64,000 bases of DNA from assembly GCF_038051945.1 (NCBI RefSeq), contig NZ_CP150302.1, positions 62,001-126,000 of the forward strand, read 5' to 3'. The notes below the pieces were generated by a model. That model did not search any database. It saw only the letters and a list, made by a program, of their open reading frames with translations, and was not told the origin of the DNA. Position numbers and translations under genes: made by a program. Positions within the stretch are counted from its first letter, which is position 1. The number at the start of each line of letters is the position of its first letter. This DNA comes from Paenibacillus sp. FSL H3-0469 (GTDB lineage Bacteria > Bacillota > Bacilli > Paenibacillales > Paenibacillaceae). This document shows positions 25,032-34,282 of the stretch, in pieces.

Positions 25032-26045
25032 GTGAAAAAGCTTGGGCTCGTCTACGTGCTGTTAATCGGCATCTTCGTGCTCTACGTGCTGAATTACAAG
25101 CAGCAGGGGAATGCGGCAGATCCGTGGGAGACTACCGGACTGCGCGGTAATATTGAAGACAAATACGTGATGGTTACGTTCCAGATCGGCATTGATTACT
25201 GGAAAAGCGTACTGAAGGGCTTCGAGGATGCAGCAGAGGAGCTTAATGTATCCGTCGAGTATCACGGCTCCACCCAGCACAACGCGAGTGAACAGATGAC
25301 GGTGCTGGAACAGACCATCGCCAAGAAGCCGGCGGGAATTGCCATCTCGGCCGTGAATTCCAAGCTGCTTACAGCGACGATCAACAAGGCTGTGGAGAGC
25401 GGTATTCCGGTAGTGCTGTTTGATTCGGGCGCTGAGGGCAGCAAGGCGTATTCCTTCCTGGGAACAGACAATTACAATGCCGGAACGAAGGCGGCGGATA
25501 AGATGGCCGAACTGACCGGGGGCAAGGGCGAGGTCGCCATTATCACCACACCGGAGCAGCATAATCATCAGCAGCGGACGGACGGCTTCACGAATACAAT
25601 CCGCAGCAAATACCCGCAGATGAAGCTGGTGGCGGTCAAGGATGGGCGGGGAGATCAGGTGGCGTCCAGGGAGGCTGCCGAGCAGCTGCTGGTGCGGTAT
25701 CCGCAGCTGGCCGGGATTTTTGCCACAGAAAGTAATGGCGGTATCGGGGTTGCGGAAGCCGTGGAAGCCGCCCCAGGCAGCGGACCGGTCCCGCAGATTA
25801 TCAGCTTCGATACGGATAAGGGCACGCTCGATCTGGTGAAGGAGGGCAAGATTGCTGCAACCATGGCCCAAGGCACCTGGAATATGGGGTATTGGTCACT
25901 GACCGAGCTGTTCCATCTGCACCGTGATTTGGAGGCTGATCCTGAAGCCTATGCCAATAACAAGCCCCTGCCTGTCCCCGATTCTGTAGATACCGGAATT
26001 GATGTGGTCACGCGGCAGAATGTGGATAATTATTATGCCAAATAG
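25032..26045 (+). CDS. Membrane-anchored sugar-binding protein, probable XylFII-type sensor subunit
   Basis: 337 residues of the periplasmic-binding-protein type I fold. The N-terminus (KKLGLVYVLLIGIFVLYVLNY) is an uncleaved-looking signal anchor with no lipobox. Fold landmarks are QIGIDYWKSVLKGFEDAA, IAISAVNSKLLTATINKAV, LFDSGAEGSKAYSFLGTDNYNAG and PEQHNHQQRTDGF. It is followed at once by a LytS-like kinase and a YesN-like regulator, the same order as the XylFII-LytS-YesN xylose sensor of clostridia, so a ligand-sensing rather than transport role is inferred. The GTG at 25032 has AAAGGGG 8 bases upstream. Confidence 0.8.
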   Translation: MKKLGLVYVLLIGIFVLYVLNYKQQGNAADPWETTGLRGNIEDKYVMVTFQIGIDYWKSVLKGFEDAAEELNVSVEYHGSTQHNASEQMTVLEQTIAKKPAGIAISAVNSKLLTATINKAVESGIPVVLFDSGAEGSKAYSFLGTDNYNAGTKAADKMAELTGGKGEVAIITTPEQHNHQQRTDGFTNTIRSKYPQMKLVAVKDGRGDQVASREAAEQLLVRYPQLAGIFATESNGGIGVAEAVEAAPGSGPVPQIISFDTDKGTLDLVKEGKIAATMAQGTWNMGYWSLTELFHLHRDLEADPEAYANNKPLPVPDSVDTGIDVVTRQNVDNYYAK

Positions 26046-26066
26046 GCTACAGAGGGGGAGCCAGAG

Positions 26067-27932
26067 ATGCGCAAGACCGGCGTGACAATGGAGAAGCTGA
26101 AGCTGAATAATATGCCGATCCGCTATAAGCTGATTATTCACTTCCTGCTGATTAGCATCCTGCCTTCCATTGGACTTGGGCTGTTGATTGGCTGGACGGT
26201 GGACCGGATCGTGGAGGAGCAGAGCACCGAGAACACGATGCAGCTTATCCGCAAGGTGAATACGGCCATTGAGAGCGACGTAGAGAATCTGCAAAAAATT
26301 ACATACCTGATCTCGTTCGATCCGGGCGTCCAGAAGTTCCTGAAGGGAGAGCCGCCGGTTCCGGACCAGCCGATCCCTGCAGCAGGTAATGGGGAATCAG
26401 CGGAATACAATATCCGCAAATTCCTGCAGGGCTTCACCACGCTGAGCTCGGAGATTGCCGGCATTATGCTGGTAAACCGTGAAGGCGATTTCATCAGCAA
26501 TGAGATGTATACCCGTTCCGGCACCAGGCTGACGGAGGAGACCTGGTACAAGCAGGCGGCAGAGAATAAGGGGATCTTCCTGATCGTGGGGCATCCGTAT
26601 GGCCGTGCAGTCAGGTCCCATGTGGACTATAAGGAGAGCGAGGTGGTCTCGGCCGTTCGGGCCATTGTGAATCCTGAGACACAGGTGGTCCAGGGCGTGG
26701 TGCTGGTGGATCTGAAGCTGCGGGTAATTGCGGAGACGGCCAGAGATGTCACGCTCGGCAAAACCGGATATCTGACGGTGGTGGATAATCGCGGAGAGAT
26801 GATTTACGCGCCGCAGCACCCTTTGATGCGTACCATCCCGGCAGGTCTGTTCACCGAGTCCTCGGGCATTACCTCAGAGACCGTAGACGGCCGTGAGCTT
26901 CAGCTGATCTACCGGACCTCGCCGTTTACCGGCTGGACCACGATGGGCGTGTTCCCGATGGATGAGTCGGCTTATGGTATCCGCGAGATTACGTTCAATG
27001 TTGTTACCTTTGTATTTGTAGTCTGTATGCTGGGCATGACCGCATCGTTCTATCTGGCCTATTCGATCTCCCGTCCCATCGGCCAGCTGGCCTCCTTCAT
27101 GAGCAAGGCGCAGTCCGGCGATCTGACGATCCGCTACTGGGGCAGCCGTTCCGATGAGATCGGGCTGCTCGGCCGCAGCTTCAATACGATGCTGGCCCAG
27201 ATTGGCCGGCTGCTATCCCTGACCGAGCTTCAGGCGCGGCAAAAGCGTGAGGCGGAGCTGCGCAGTCTTCAGGCGCATATCAAGCCGCATTTTCTGTACA
27301 ATACGCTGGATACGATTCACTGGATGGCCCGCAGCAAGGGGGCGGAGGATATCGCCGAGGTGGTGCAGTCCCTCTCCAGGCTGTTCCGGCTGGGCCTCAG
27401 CAAAGGGAGCGATATCATACCGCTCTCCGATGAGCTGGAGCATATCGTCAGTTATCTGAAAATTCAGCATGTCCGTTACAGCACCAAGCTGACTTATTCC
27501 ATTGAAGTGGAGCCGCACTTACAGGAGCTCTATGTGCTTAAGCTGCTGCTGCAGCCGATGGTAGAAAACGCGATCTATCACGGCATCAAGGAGCGGCGCG
27601 GCCCCGGACACCTCTATATTGCAGTCGTGGAACGGGACAACGACCTGTATCTTACTGTGCGCGATGATGGTGCAGGGATGTCTGCAGATAAGCTGAAGGA
27701 GCTCAGGCGGCGGCTCGAAGCGGTAGGTACAGAAGAATTGGAGCGTACGGACACTGAAATGGCGGGAACAGGCAGCGCAGGCAGCGGCTACGGCATATTG
27801 AATGTGCAGGCGCGGATCAGGCTGACCTACGGAGTGCCGTACGGCATCCAGATTGAGAGCGGGCAAGGGCAGGGGACACTTGTAACCGTAAGTCACCCGG
27901 TTGTTCGTGAGAATTACCCGGAGAAGCATTAG
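26067..27932 (+). CDS. LytS/YesM-type sensor histidine kinase
   Basis: 621-residue membrane kinase. A first membrane segment (about 21-43) and a second (about 310-335) flank a ~260-residue extracellular sensor region of Cache type. A HAMP domain follows (about 335-385). The His_kinase domain has the phosphorylated His in LQAHIKPHFLYNTLD, and the ATPase domain has MVENAIYHGIKE and DDGAGMS. It likely reads the adjacent binding protein and phosphorylates the downstream regulator. It starts 21 bases after the sensor subunit, with GAGGGGG upstream. Confidence 0.93.
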   Translation: MRKTGVTMEKLKLNNMPIRYKLIIHFLLISILPSIGLGLLIGWTVDRIVEEQSTENTMQLIRKVNTAIESDVENLQKITYLISFDPGVQKFLKGEPPVPDQPIPAAGNGESAEYNIRKFLQGFTTLSSEIAGIMLVNREGDFISNEMYTRSGTRLTEETWYKQAAENKGIFLIVGHPYGRAVRSHVDYKESEVVSAVRAIVNPETQVVQGVVLVDLKLRVIAETARDVTLGKTGYLTVVDNRGEMIYAPQHPLMRTIPAGLFTESSGITSETVDGRELQLIYRTSPFTGWTTMGVFPMDESAYGIREITFNVVTFVFVVCMLGMTASFYLAYSISRPIGQLASFMSKAQSGDLTIRYWGSRSDEIGLLGRSFNTMLAQIGRLLSLTELQARQKREAELRSLQAHIKPHFLYNTLDTIHWMARSKGAEDIAEVVQSLSRLFRLGLSKGSDIIPLSDELEHIVSYLKIQHVRYSTKLTYSIEVEPHLQELYVLKLLLQPMVENAIYHGIKERRGPGHLYIAVVERDNDLYLTVRDDGAGMSADKLKELRRRLEAVGTEELERTDTEMAGTGSAGSGYGILNVQARIRLTYGVPYGIQIESGQGQGTLVTVSHPVVRENYPEKH

Positions 27933-27954
27933 GATAGAGGAGGATGATCTGTAC

Positions 27955-29169
27955 ATGATGGACAAATGGAAAGTAATCATTGCCGATGATGAGCGCATTA
28001 TCCGGGAGGGCATCCGGCAATGCGTGGACTGGAATAGCCTCGGTATGGAGGTAGCCGCAGAGGCAGAAGACGGGGAGGAGGCGCTGGAGCTGGCCGTTGA
28101 GCTTGCCATTCATATCGCCCTGGTCGATCTGAACATGCCGATTATGCATGGCATGGAGCTGATGAAGCGGCTGCGGGAAGCGCTTCCGGGCTGCAAGATT
28201 ATTGTAATCACCGGCCACGATGAATTCGCTTATGCGCAGGAGTCGATCCGGCTGCAGGTGAATGATTATATTCTCAAGCCAGCAGAGCCCAAGCAGTTGA
28301 TGCAGGTACTGCGGGGCGTTCGCGATGAGCTGGAGTCCGAGCGGCAGCAGAACCTGCATCTGGAGCAGGCCTCCCGGCAGCTGATGAAGAACTTCCCGCT
28401 GCTGCGTGAGCGCTTCTGCCAGGAATGGCTGGACGGTAATCTGAGCCAGGCAGAGATCAGGGAGCAGCTGCAATTCCTTAAGCTTCCTTCGCAGCGGCCG
28501 GAGCTGATCGGCATCATCCGCTGGAGGTGGGAGGGCCAGCATCCGGCGATGAAGGAGAAGGAGCGCCAGCTCTTCCTGTTCGCCATCGAGAATATCGCCG
28601 CAGAGCTGCTGGACCCGTATCCCAAGGTGATGTTCCGGGACGCCGCCGGACTGATCGTTATCCTGCTGTGGGATGCTGCCGCTGAGCGCATCCTGGCCGG
28701 AGTGGAGGCGGCTGTACGCAGCCATCTCAAAATCGCCGTTGAAGTCGGCACCCGGCTGATCCAGGGAGAGATTACAGAGCTGGCTGCCGCTTACCGGAGC
28801 TGCCGGATGGCGCTGGTCAAGGAGCAGCCGCTGTCGCCGCTCGTCCGGCGGGCCAAGCAGCATATCCAGGAGCACTACAGCGAATACGGGCTTACCCTGG
28901 AGGCGACAGCAGGGCTGCTTCAAGCCTCGCCGGTCTATCTGAGCCGCTTGTTCAAGCAGGAGCTGGGCGAATCCTTCGGCACGTATCTGACCCAGACTCG
29001 TATCCGCCGGGCTGCGCAGCTTCTGCATTCTACCGACCTTAGCATTAACGAGGTTGCGGAGCAGTCGGGCTATGAGACCCAGCATTATTTCAGCACCGCC
29101 TTCAAGAAGCAGACCGGTGTGGCTCCGCTGCAGTTCCGTAAAGGGGTGCAGGCTGAGGTACGCAAGTAA
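27955..29169 (+). CDS. YesN-type response regulator with AraC DNA-binding domain
   Basis: 404 residues. The receiver domain (1-125) has the acidic pair DDE near 9-11, the phosphorylated Asp in LVDLNMPIMHG and the Lys in ILKPAE. A middle region of about 170 residues leads to two AraC-type helix-turn-helix motifs (about 305-400), ending SINEVAEQSGYETQHYFSTAF. It probably activates the ChvE-MmsA-MmsB genes that follow a terminator. ATG at 27955 has GAGGAGG 12 bases upstream; the next codon is also ATG. Confidence 0.93.
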   Translation: MMDKWKVIIADDERIIREGIRQCVDWNSLGMEVAAEAEDGEEALELAVELAIHIALVDLNMPIMHGMELMKRLREALPGCKIIVITGHDEFAYAQESIRLQVNDYILKPAEPKQLMQVLRGVRDELESERQQNLHLEQASRQLMKNFPLLRERFCQEWLDGNLSQAEIREQLQFLKLPSQRPELIGIIRWRWEGQHPAMKEKERQLFLFAIENIAAELLDPYPKVMFRDAAGLIVILLWDAAAERILAGVEAAVRSHLKIAVEVGTRLIQGEITELAAAYRSCRMALVKEQPLSPLVRRAKQHIQEHYSEYGLTLEATAGLLQASPVYLSRLFKQELGESFGTYLTQTRIRRAAQLLHSTDLSINEVAEQSGYETQHYFSTAFKKQTGVAPLQFRKGVQAEVRK

Positions 29170-29189
29170 TAGAAGATCAGATTAATAGT

Positions 29190-29235
29190 GGGGAATGCTT
29201 CCGCAGCTATCTATAAGCGAGGGGCATTCCTTTTT
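29190..29235 (+). terminator. Terminator between sensor genes and transporter genes
   Basis: GGAATGC near 29192-29198 pairs with GCATTCC at 29224-29230, with an inner CCGC/GCG pairing, followed by five T residues. It separates the sensing operon from the transporter operon, so the latter likely has its own regulated promoter. Confidence 0.8.
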
Positions 29236-29371
29236 GCATATATAAAGTTATATTTTCACAAAAACAGTAGACTCAGTGTAAATACGGCACCTGCTCCCGG
29301 TTGCTATACTCGATTTGTCACACGGGATCACCTGTGGAAGACATCAGAATAGTTCAGGGGGTAGTGCAGGA

Positions 29372-30481
29372 ATGAAAAGATATTCAATGATCACGCTTCT
29401 GCTAACAATGGTACTCATCTTATCTGCATGCGGCAACAGCGGTAATTCATCCAGCAGTGCCGGCAGCTCTTCCGGCGGTGGGGATACATCCAAGGGCAAG
29501 GTGGGCATTGCGATGCCGACCAAATCCTCGGAGCGCTGGGTGAATGACGGCAACAACATGGTCAAGGAGTTCGAGAAGCTGGGCTACGGCACGGATCTGC
29601 AATATGCGGAGGATGTTGTCGAGAATCAGGTGTCGCAGATTGAGAACATGATCACCAAAGGCGTGAACGCCATTGTAATCGCTTCAATTGACGGCGAGGC
29701 GCTGACGGATGTGCTGCAGAAGGCGCATGACGCCAACGTTAAGGTCATCGCTTATGACCGTCTGATCAAAAAAAGTGAATTCGTAGACTATTACGCAACC
29801 TTCGATAATTTCAAGGTGGGCGTGCTGCAAGGCTCCTACATTGAGGAGAAGCTTGGCCTGAAGGACGGCAAGGGCCCGTTCAACATCGAGCTGTTCGGCG
29901 GATCGCCGGATGACAACAATGCCTACTTCTTCTTCGATGGCGCCATGTCGATTCTGAAGCCGTACATCGATTCCGGCAAGCTGGTGGTCCGCAGCAAGCA
30001 GCTTACGATGGATAAGGTAGCTACGCTGCGCTGGGACGGCGCCGCCGCCCAGTCACGGATGGATAACCTGCTGAGCGCGAACTATGCGAGCGATAATCTG
30101 GACGCCGTCTTGTCTCCTTACGATGGCATCAGCATCGGTATCCTGTCTTCACTCAAGGGTGTAGGCTACGGCTCCGGTGACAAGAAGCTGCCGGTGGTCA
30201 CCGGACAGGACGCCGAGCTGGCTTCGGTGAAGTCGATTCTGGCCGGAGAGCAGACCCAGACGGTATTCAAGGATACCCGCGAGCTGGCTAAGAAGGCGGT
30301 GGAGATGACCGAGAGTGTGCTGAAGGGGACCGAAGCCGAAGTCAACGATACCACTACCTACGACAATGGTGTCAAAATCGTCCCGTCCTACCTGCTGGAG
30401 CCGGTCTCTGTGGATGCGGACAACGTGGATAAAGTGCTGGTAGACGGCGGGTACTATACCAAGGAACAGCTGGGACAATAG
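29372..30481 (+). CDS. chvE: Multiple-monosaccharide ABC transporter substrate-binding lipoprotein (ChvE family)
   Basis: Extracellular sugar receptor of the MmsAB importer. It starts [10 protein letters not shown] with lipobox LSAC at 18-21 and a Ser/Gly-rich spacer. ChvE landmarks are [76 protein letters not shown] and VTGQDAE. Family ligands include xylose, galactose, glucose and arabinose. ATG at 29372 has CAGGGGG upstream but at a longer distance, GTGCAGGA closer. It heads the transporter operon under likely control of the YesN-type regulator. Confidence 0.92.
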   Translation: MKRYSMITLLLTMVLILSACGNSGNSSSSAGSSSGGGDTSKGKVGIAMPTKSSERWVNDGNNMVKEFEKLGYGTDLQYAEDVVENQVSQIENMITKGVNAIVIASIDGEALTDVLQKAHDANVKVIAYDRLIKKSEFVDYYATFDNFKVGVLQGSYIEEKLGLKDGKGPFNIELFGGSPDDNNAYFFFDGAMSILKPYIDSGKLVVRSKQLTMDKVATLRWDGAAAQSRMDNLLSANYASDNLDAVLSPYDGISIGILSSLKGVGYGSGDKKLPVVTGQDAELASVKSILAGEQTQTVFKDTRELAKKAVEMTESVLKGTEAEVNDTTTYDNGVKIVPSYLLEPVSVDADNVDKVLVDGGYYTKEQLGQ

Positions 30482-30583
30482 CCGTCATAGCGCAGGTCTA
30501 GCGGGCACCGGCGGCAGCCGAGAAGCAAGGAGCGCCGCTGGTGAACCGCTGCACAGTCACAAGGAAAGCTGGGTGAGAGGCAC

Positions 30584-32113
30584 TTGAGTGAGATTATTTT
30601 GGAGATGAAAGGCATTACCAAGACATTCCCCGGCGTCAAAGCGCTCTCGGGCGTCAATCTGCAGGTGAAGGCAGGCGAGATCCACGCCCTCTGCGGAGAG
30701 AACGGGGCAGGCAAGTCCACACTGATGAAGGTGCTTAGCGGAGTGTATCCGCACGGGACGTATGAAGGGGATATTTTATATCAGGGGCAGGTATGCCAGT
30801 TCAAGGATATCAAGGACAGCGAGGGCCTGGGGATCGTTATTATCCATCAGGAGCTGGCGCTGATTCCGTATTTGTCGATTTCGGAGAACATCTTCCTCGG
30901 CAATGAGCAGGCCAGACGCGGGGTGATCAACTGGAACGAAACGACGGTCAAGACCAAGGCGCTGCTAACCACCGTCGGCCTCAAGGAATCGCCGTTTACA
31001 GGAGTCTCAACGATAGGTGTCGGCAAGCAGCAGCTTGTAGAGATCGCGAAGGCGCTCTCCAAGGAAGTGAAGCTGCTCATTCTCGATGAACCGACAGCGG
31101 CGCTGAATGAGGATGATAGCGAGAACCTGCTGCTGCTCATTCTGGAGCTGAAGAAGCAGGGGATATCCTCGATTATCATTTCCCACAAATTGAACGAAAT
31201 CGAGAAGATAGCGGATTCCGTCACGATTCTGCGGGATGGACAGACCATCAAGACCTTGGATATGAAGCAGGATGCCGTTACAGAGGATGTCATTATCAAA
31301 GGCATGGTCGGGCGCGACCTGACGAACCGTTACCCTGAGCGCACACCTAACCCAGGCGAGACGATCTTCGAGATCCGCGACTGGAATGTCTATCACGAGA
31401 CTCAGGCGGACCGCAAAATGCTGGATAGAATCAATCTCGACATCCGGCGCGGCGAGGTGGTCGGCATTGCCGGGCTGATGGGCGCAGGGCGTACGGAGCT
31501 GGCGATGAGCGTGTTTGGGAAGTCCTACGGCAAGCGGATCAGCGGCCAGACTTTTATGCACGGCAAGGAAGTGCACCTGAATAATATCAGCCAGGCGATA
31601 GAGCATGGATTAGCCTACGTGACCGAGGACCGCAAGCATTACGGCCTGATCCTGATTGACGATATCAAACGGAATATCTCGCTTAGCAGTCTGAAGAAGC
31701 TCTCCCGCCATGGCGTCATTAATGAGAACGAGGAAGTGCTGGTCGCAGAGGAGTACCGCAAGAAGCTGAACATCAAGACCCCCAGCATCCTGCAAAAAAC
31801 CGTGAATCTCAGCGGCGGCAACCAGCAGAAGGTGGTGCTCAGCAAATGGATCTACGCCCAGCCGGATGTTCTGATCCTCGATGAGCCTACCCGGGGCATT
31901 GATGTCGGGGCGAAATATGAGATTTATTCCATTATCAACAGCCTAGCCGCAGAGGGGAAGGGCGTGCTGGTCATCTCTTCCGAGCTGCCGGAAATTATCG
32001 GGATGTGCGACCGGATCTACACCATGTGTGAGGGGCGGATCAGCGGGGAAGTGGAGCGGAAGGACGCCACGCAGGAGCTTTTGATGAAATTTATGACACG
32101 AAGCAGGGGGTAA
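30584..32113 (+). CDS. mmsA: Multiple-monosaccharide ABC transporter ATPase (MmsA)
   Basis: 509-residue double ATPase of the sugar ABC class. The N-terminal domain has Walker [10 protein letters not shown] (about 37-45) and Walker [12 protein letters not shown]. The C-terminal domain (about 260-509) has the degenerate Walker [10 protein letters not shown], typical of these transporters, and signature [14 protein letters not shown] with [15 protein letters not shown] start at 30584 with GTGAGAGG upstream. The permease starts 6 bases after its stop. Confidence 0.94.
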   Translation: MSEIILEMKGITKTFPGVKALSGVNLQVKAGEIHALCGENGAGKSTLMKVLSGVYPHGTYEGDILYQGQVCQFKDIKDSEGLGIVIIHQELALIPYLSISENIFLGNEQARRGVINWNETTVKTKALLTTVGLKESPFTGVSTIGVGKQQLVEIAKALSKEVKLLILDEPTAALNEDDSENLLLLILELKKQGISSIIISHKLNEIEKIADSVTILRDGQTIKTLDMKQDAVTEDVIIKGMVGRDLTNRYPERTPNPGETIFEIRDWNVYHETQADRKMLDRINLDIRRGEVVGIAGLMGAGRTELAMSVFGKSYGKRISGQTFMHGKEVHLNNISQAIEHGLAYVTEDRKHYGLILIDDIKRNISLSSLKKLSRHGVINENEEVLVAEEYRKKLNIKTPSILQKTVNLSGGNQQKVVLSKWIYAQPDVLILDEPTRGIDVGAKYEIYSIINSLAAEGKGVLVISSELPEIIGMCDRIYTMCEGRISGEVERKDATQELLMKFMTRSRG

Positions 32114-32119
32114 CACCGC

Positions 32120-33283
32120 ATGGGAGCCATTAGTGAACTGTTCAAAAAAAATATCCGCCAATACGGCATGATTATTGCCTTGATTTTTATTTCGGTGTTC
32201 TTTCAAATTATGACGGACGGCATTCTGCTGAAGCCGCTGAACGTGACCAATCTGATTCTGCAGAACAGCTACATACTGGTGCTGGCGATCGGGATGGTTC
32301 TGGTGATTATCACCGGTCATATCGACCTCTCCGTCGGCTCGGTAGCTGCCTTCATCGGCGCCCTGTCGGCCATTATGATGGTGGATATGGAGCTGAATCC
32401 GGTACTGGCGGTAGTCCTCTCGCTGCTGATGGGTGCGCTGGTCGGGGCCTGGCAGGGCTTCTGGGTCGCTTATGTCAAAATCCCGGCGTTCATAGTGACC
32501 CTGGCGGGCATGCTGCTATTCCGCGGCCTGACGATGATCGTGCTGAACGGGCAGTCGATTGCGCCGTTTCCGAAGACATTTCAAAAGATTAGCTCCGGGT
32601 TCATTCCTGATGTGGCCAGCGGCGGCTCGCTGAACATACTGACGTTAATGATCGGAATTGTCCTGTCGCTGCTGGTAATTTATCAGGAAATCCGCAGCCG
32701 CCGGATCACGGTGAAGTACGGCTTCGAGCAATCTCCGGTCTGGATGTCCGTTGCCAAGGCCGCTGCGCTGGTGATCGTCATCAACCTGTTCACTTATGTT
32801 CTGGCGCAATATAACGGGATTCCTAACATCCTTGTGATTCTGATGGTGCTGATCGTGATTTACTCCTTCGTCATGAACCACATGACCATGGGGCGGCATA
32901 TCTATGCCCTGGGCGGCAATGAGAAGGCAGCAAGCCTCTCCGGCGTCAAAACCAAACGGGTGACCTTCTGGGTCTTCGTCAACATGGGTGTACTCGCTGC
33001 CCTGTCCGGTCTGGTCTTCGCGGCCCGCCTGAACTCTGCCACCCCCAAGGCTGGTACCAACTTCGAGCTGGATGCCATCGCCGCCTGCTTTATCGGCGGA
33101 GCCTCCGCGTCCGGGGGAATCGGAACCGTGGTCGGAGCCATTATCGGCGGTCTGGTCATGGGCGTCATGAACAACGGCATGTCGCTCGTCGGCCTCGGCG
33201 TAGACTGGCAGCAGGGGATCAAGGGACTGGTGCTGCTGCTTGCCGTAGGCTTCGATATCTATAACAAGTCGAAGACAGCTTGA
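32120..33283 (+). CDS. mmsB: Multiple-monosaccharide ABC transporter permease (MmsB)
   Basis: 387-residue membrane protein with about ten hydrophobic segments and the sugar-permease features GHIDLSVGSVAAFIGALSA and GRHIYALGGNEKAASLSGVKT. The middle region (about 180-235, SRRITVKYGFEQSPVWM) is the extra loop seen in the MmsB/XylH subgroup. ATG at 32120 has AGGGGG upstream. It closes the uptake operon. Confidence 0.93.
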   Translation: MGAISELFKKNIRQYGMIIALIFISVFFQIMTDGILLKPLNVTNLILQNSYILVLAIGMVLVIITGHIDLSVGSVAAFIGALSAIMMVDMELNPVLAVVLSLLMGALVGAWQGFWVAYVKIPAFIVTLAGMLLFRGLTMIVLNGQSIAPFPKTFQKISSGFIPDVASGGSLNILTLMIGIVLSLLVIYQEIRSRRITVKYGFEQSPVWMSVAKAAALVIVINLFTYVLAQYNGIPNILVILMVLIVIYSFVMNHMTMGRHIYALGGNEKAASLSGVKTKRVTFWVFVNMGVLAALSGLVFAARLNSATPKAGTNFELDAIAACFIGGASASGGIGTVVGAIIGGLVMGVMNNGMSLVGLGVDWQQGIKGLVLLLAVGFDIYNKSKTA

Positions 33284-33343
33284 TAATAGGATAGAGACTC
33301 AGGCCGGGACTGCTCCAGATGGGGCGGCTCCGGCTTGTTGGCC

Positions 33344-33421
33344 AGAATTTATATGTTTTGGGGTCCCCGCAAAGTACCTGAGTCATCACCTACGCTAAAG
33401 CCTCACTTTGTGGGGTTATTT
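33344..33421 (+). repeat. Direct repeat copy A with long hairpin
   Basis: A 78-bp copy of an element that recurs at 35862-35940. Both begin AGAATTTAT, share TTTTGGGGTCCCCGCAAAG and CTTTGTGGGGTTATTT, and differ in the loop. CCCCGCAAAG at 33365-33374 pairs with CTTTGTGGGG at 33406-33415. A hairpin-like GCCGGGAC...GGCTCCGGCTT precedes each copy. Confidence 0.75.
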
Positions 33422-33521
33422 GGCGTACAAGTCTTCCCGCGCAGCTTGCAGCATCTGCCTCTGGCATGGATAATAGCACCTAAGGTACTTTAAATTTCAT
33501 GCAAGTAACAGGAGGCTACAG

Positions 33522-34190
33522 ATGCAGATTATTGCCATGCTGACCATGCTGATTGACCATGTTGGGCTGATCTTTTTCCCGGGTGAGCTTGCCTGGAGAT
33601 ATGTGGGGAGAATTGCCTTCCCGATCTACTGCTACGCGCTGGCGCAAGGCTATATCCATACCTCCTCCAGACCCCGCTATCTGCGGCGGCTGCTTGTCAT
33701 CGCTGTGCTGGCGCAAATTCCGTACAATCTGGCGATTCATCCGGGAGGCTGGAACGTCGTATTCACCCTGCTGATCTCAGCGCTGGTCCTTGCCCTGCTT
33801 GATAAGCTGCCCAATCTGTGGACGGGTATTCCGGTAGTGGTAGTCGCTGTGCTGCTGATGGATGCGCTGCCGCTTGACTACAACGCCTACGGCCTGCTGC
33901 TGGTGCTGATCTTCCGTTATACCCGTTCTTATGTGCTCGTGCTGGCGCATTTGGCGCTGAATGTATTCTATCTGTTCTATTATAATTGGCTGGTGCAGAT
34001 GGCCAGCATTATTCCGACCGTTCTGATTGCGCTGACCCCGGGTTTTTGGGTGCTGCTGGAGAAGAGACGTCTGCCGCGCTGGGTCTGGTGGAGCTTTTAT
34101 CCGGCCCATTTAGCAATACTTGCCTTGGTAAAGTTTCTCTTTTTCAAAGAATGGGTATTTATAGAATGGCGGAGTTTATTTAGCGTATGA
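33522..34190 (+). CDS. TraX family membrane protein
   Basis: 222 residues with about seven to eight hydrophobic segments. The start MQIIAMLTMLIDHVGLIFFPG and the segment YVGRIAFPIYCYALAQGY are typical of TraX-like proteins. In conjugative plasmids TraX acetylates pilin, but chromosomal members in bacilli have no known pilus role. RBS AGGAGG lies 9 bases upstream. The gene stands between two copies of a direct repeat and no conjugation genes are near. Confidence 0.85.
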   Translation: MQIIAMLTMLIDHVGLIFFPGELAWRYVGRIAFPIYCYALAQGYIHTSSRPRYLRRLLVIAVLAQIPYNLAIHPGGWNVVFTLLISALVLALLDKLPNLWTGIPVVVVAVLLMDALPLDYNAYGLLLVLIFRYTRSYVLVLAHLALNVFYLFYYNWLVQMASIIPTVLIALTPGFWVLLEKRRLPRWVWWSFYPAHLAILALVKFLFFKEWVFIEWRSLFSV

Positions 34191-34282
34191 GGGTTCATCA
34201 TTTCCAGGTGCTGTATTTACAAATTGATGCTCCTCTGAGATGATGGGTACGTTGCCAAATTATGAGCTAGAGGAGACATGCT

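Noticed and set aside
33522..34190. Part of a conjugative element because of TraX
   Set aside because: No other transfer, replication or integrase genes in the window; chromosomal TraX proteins are common in bacilli.
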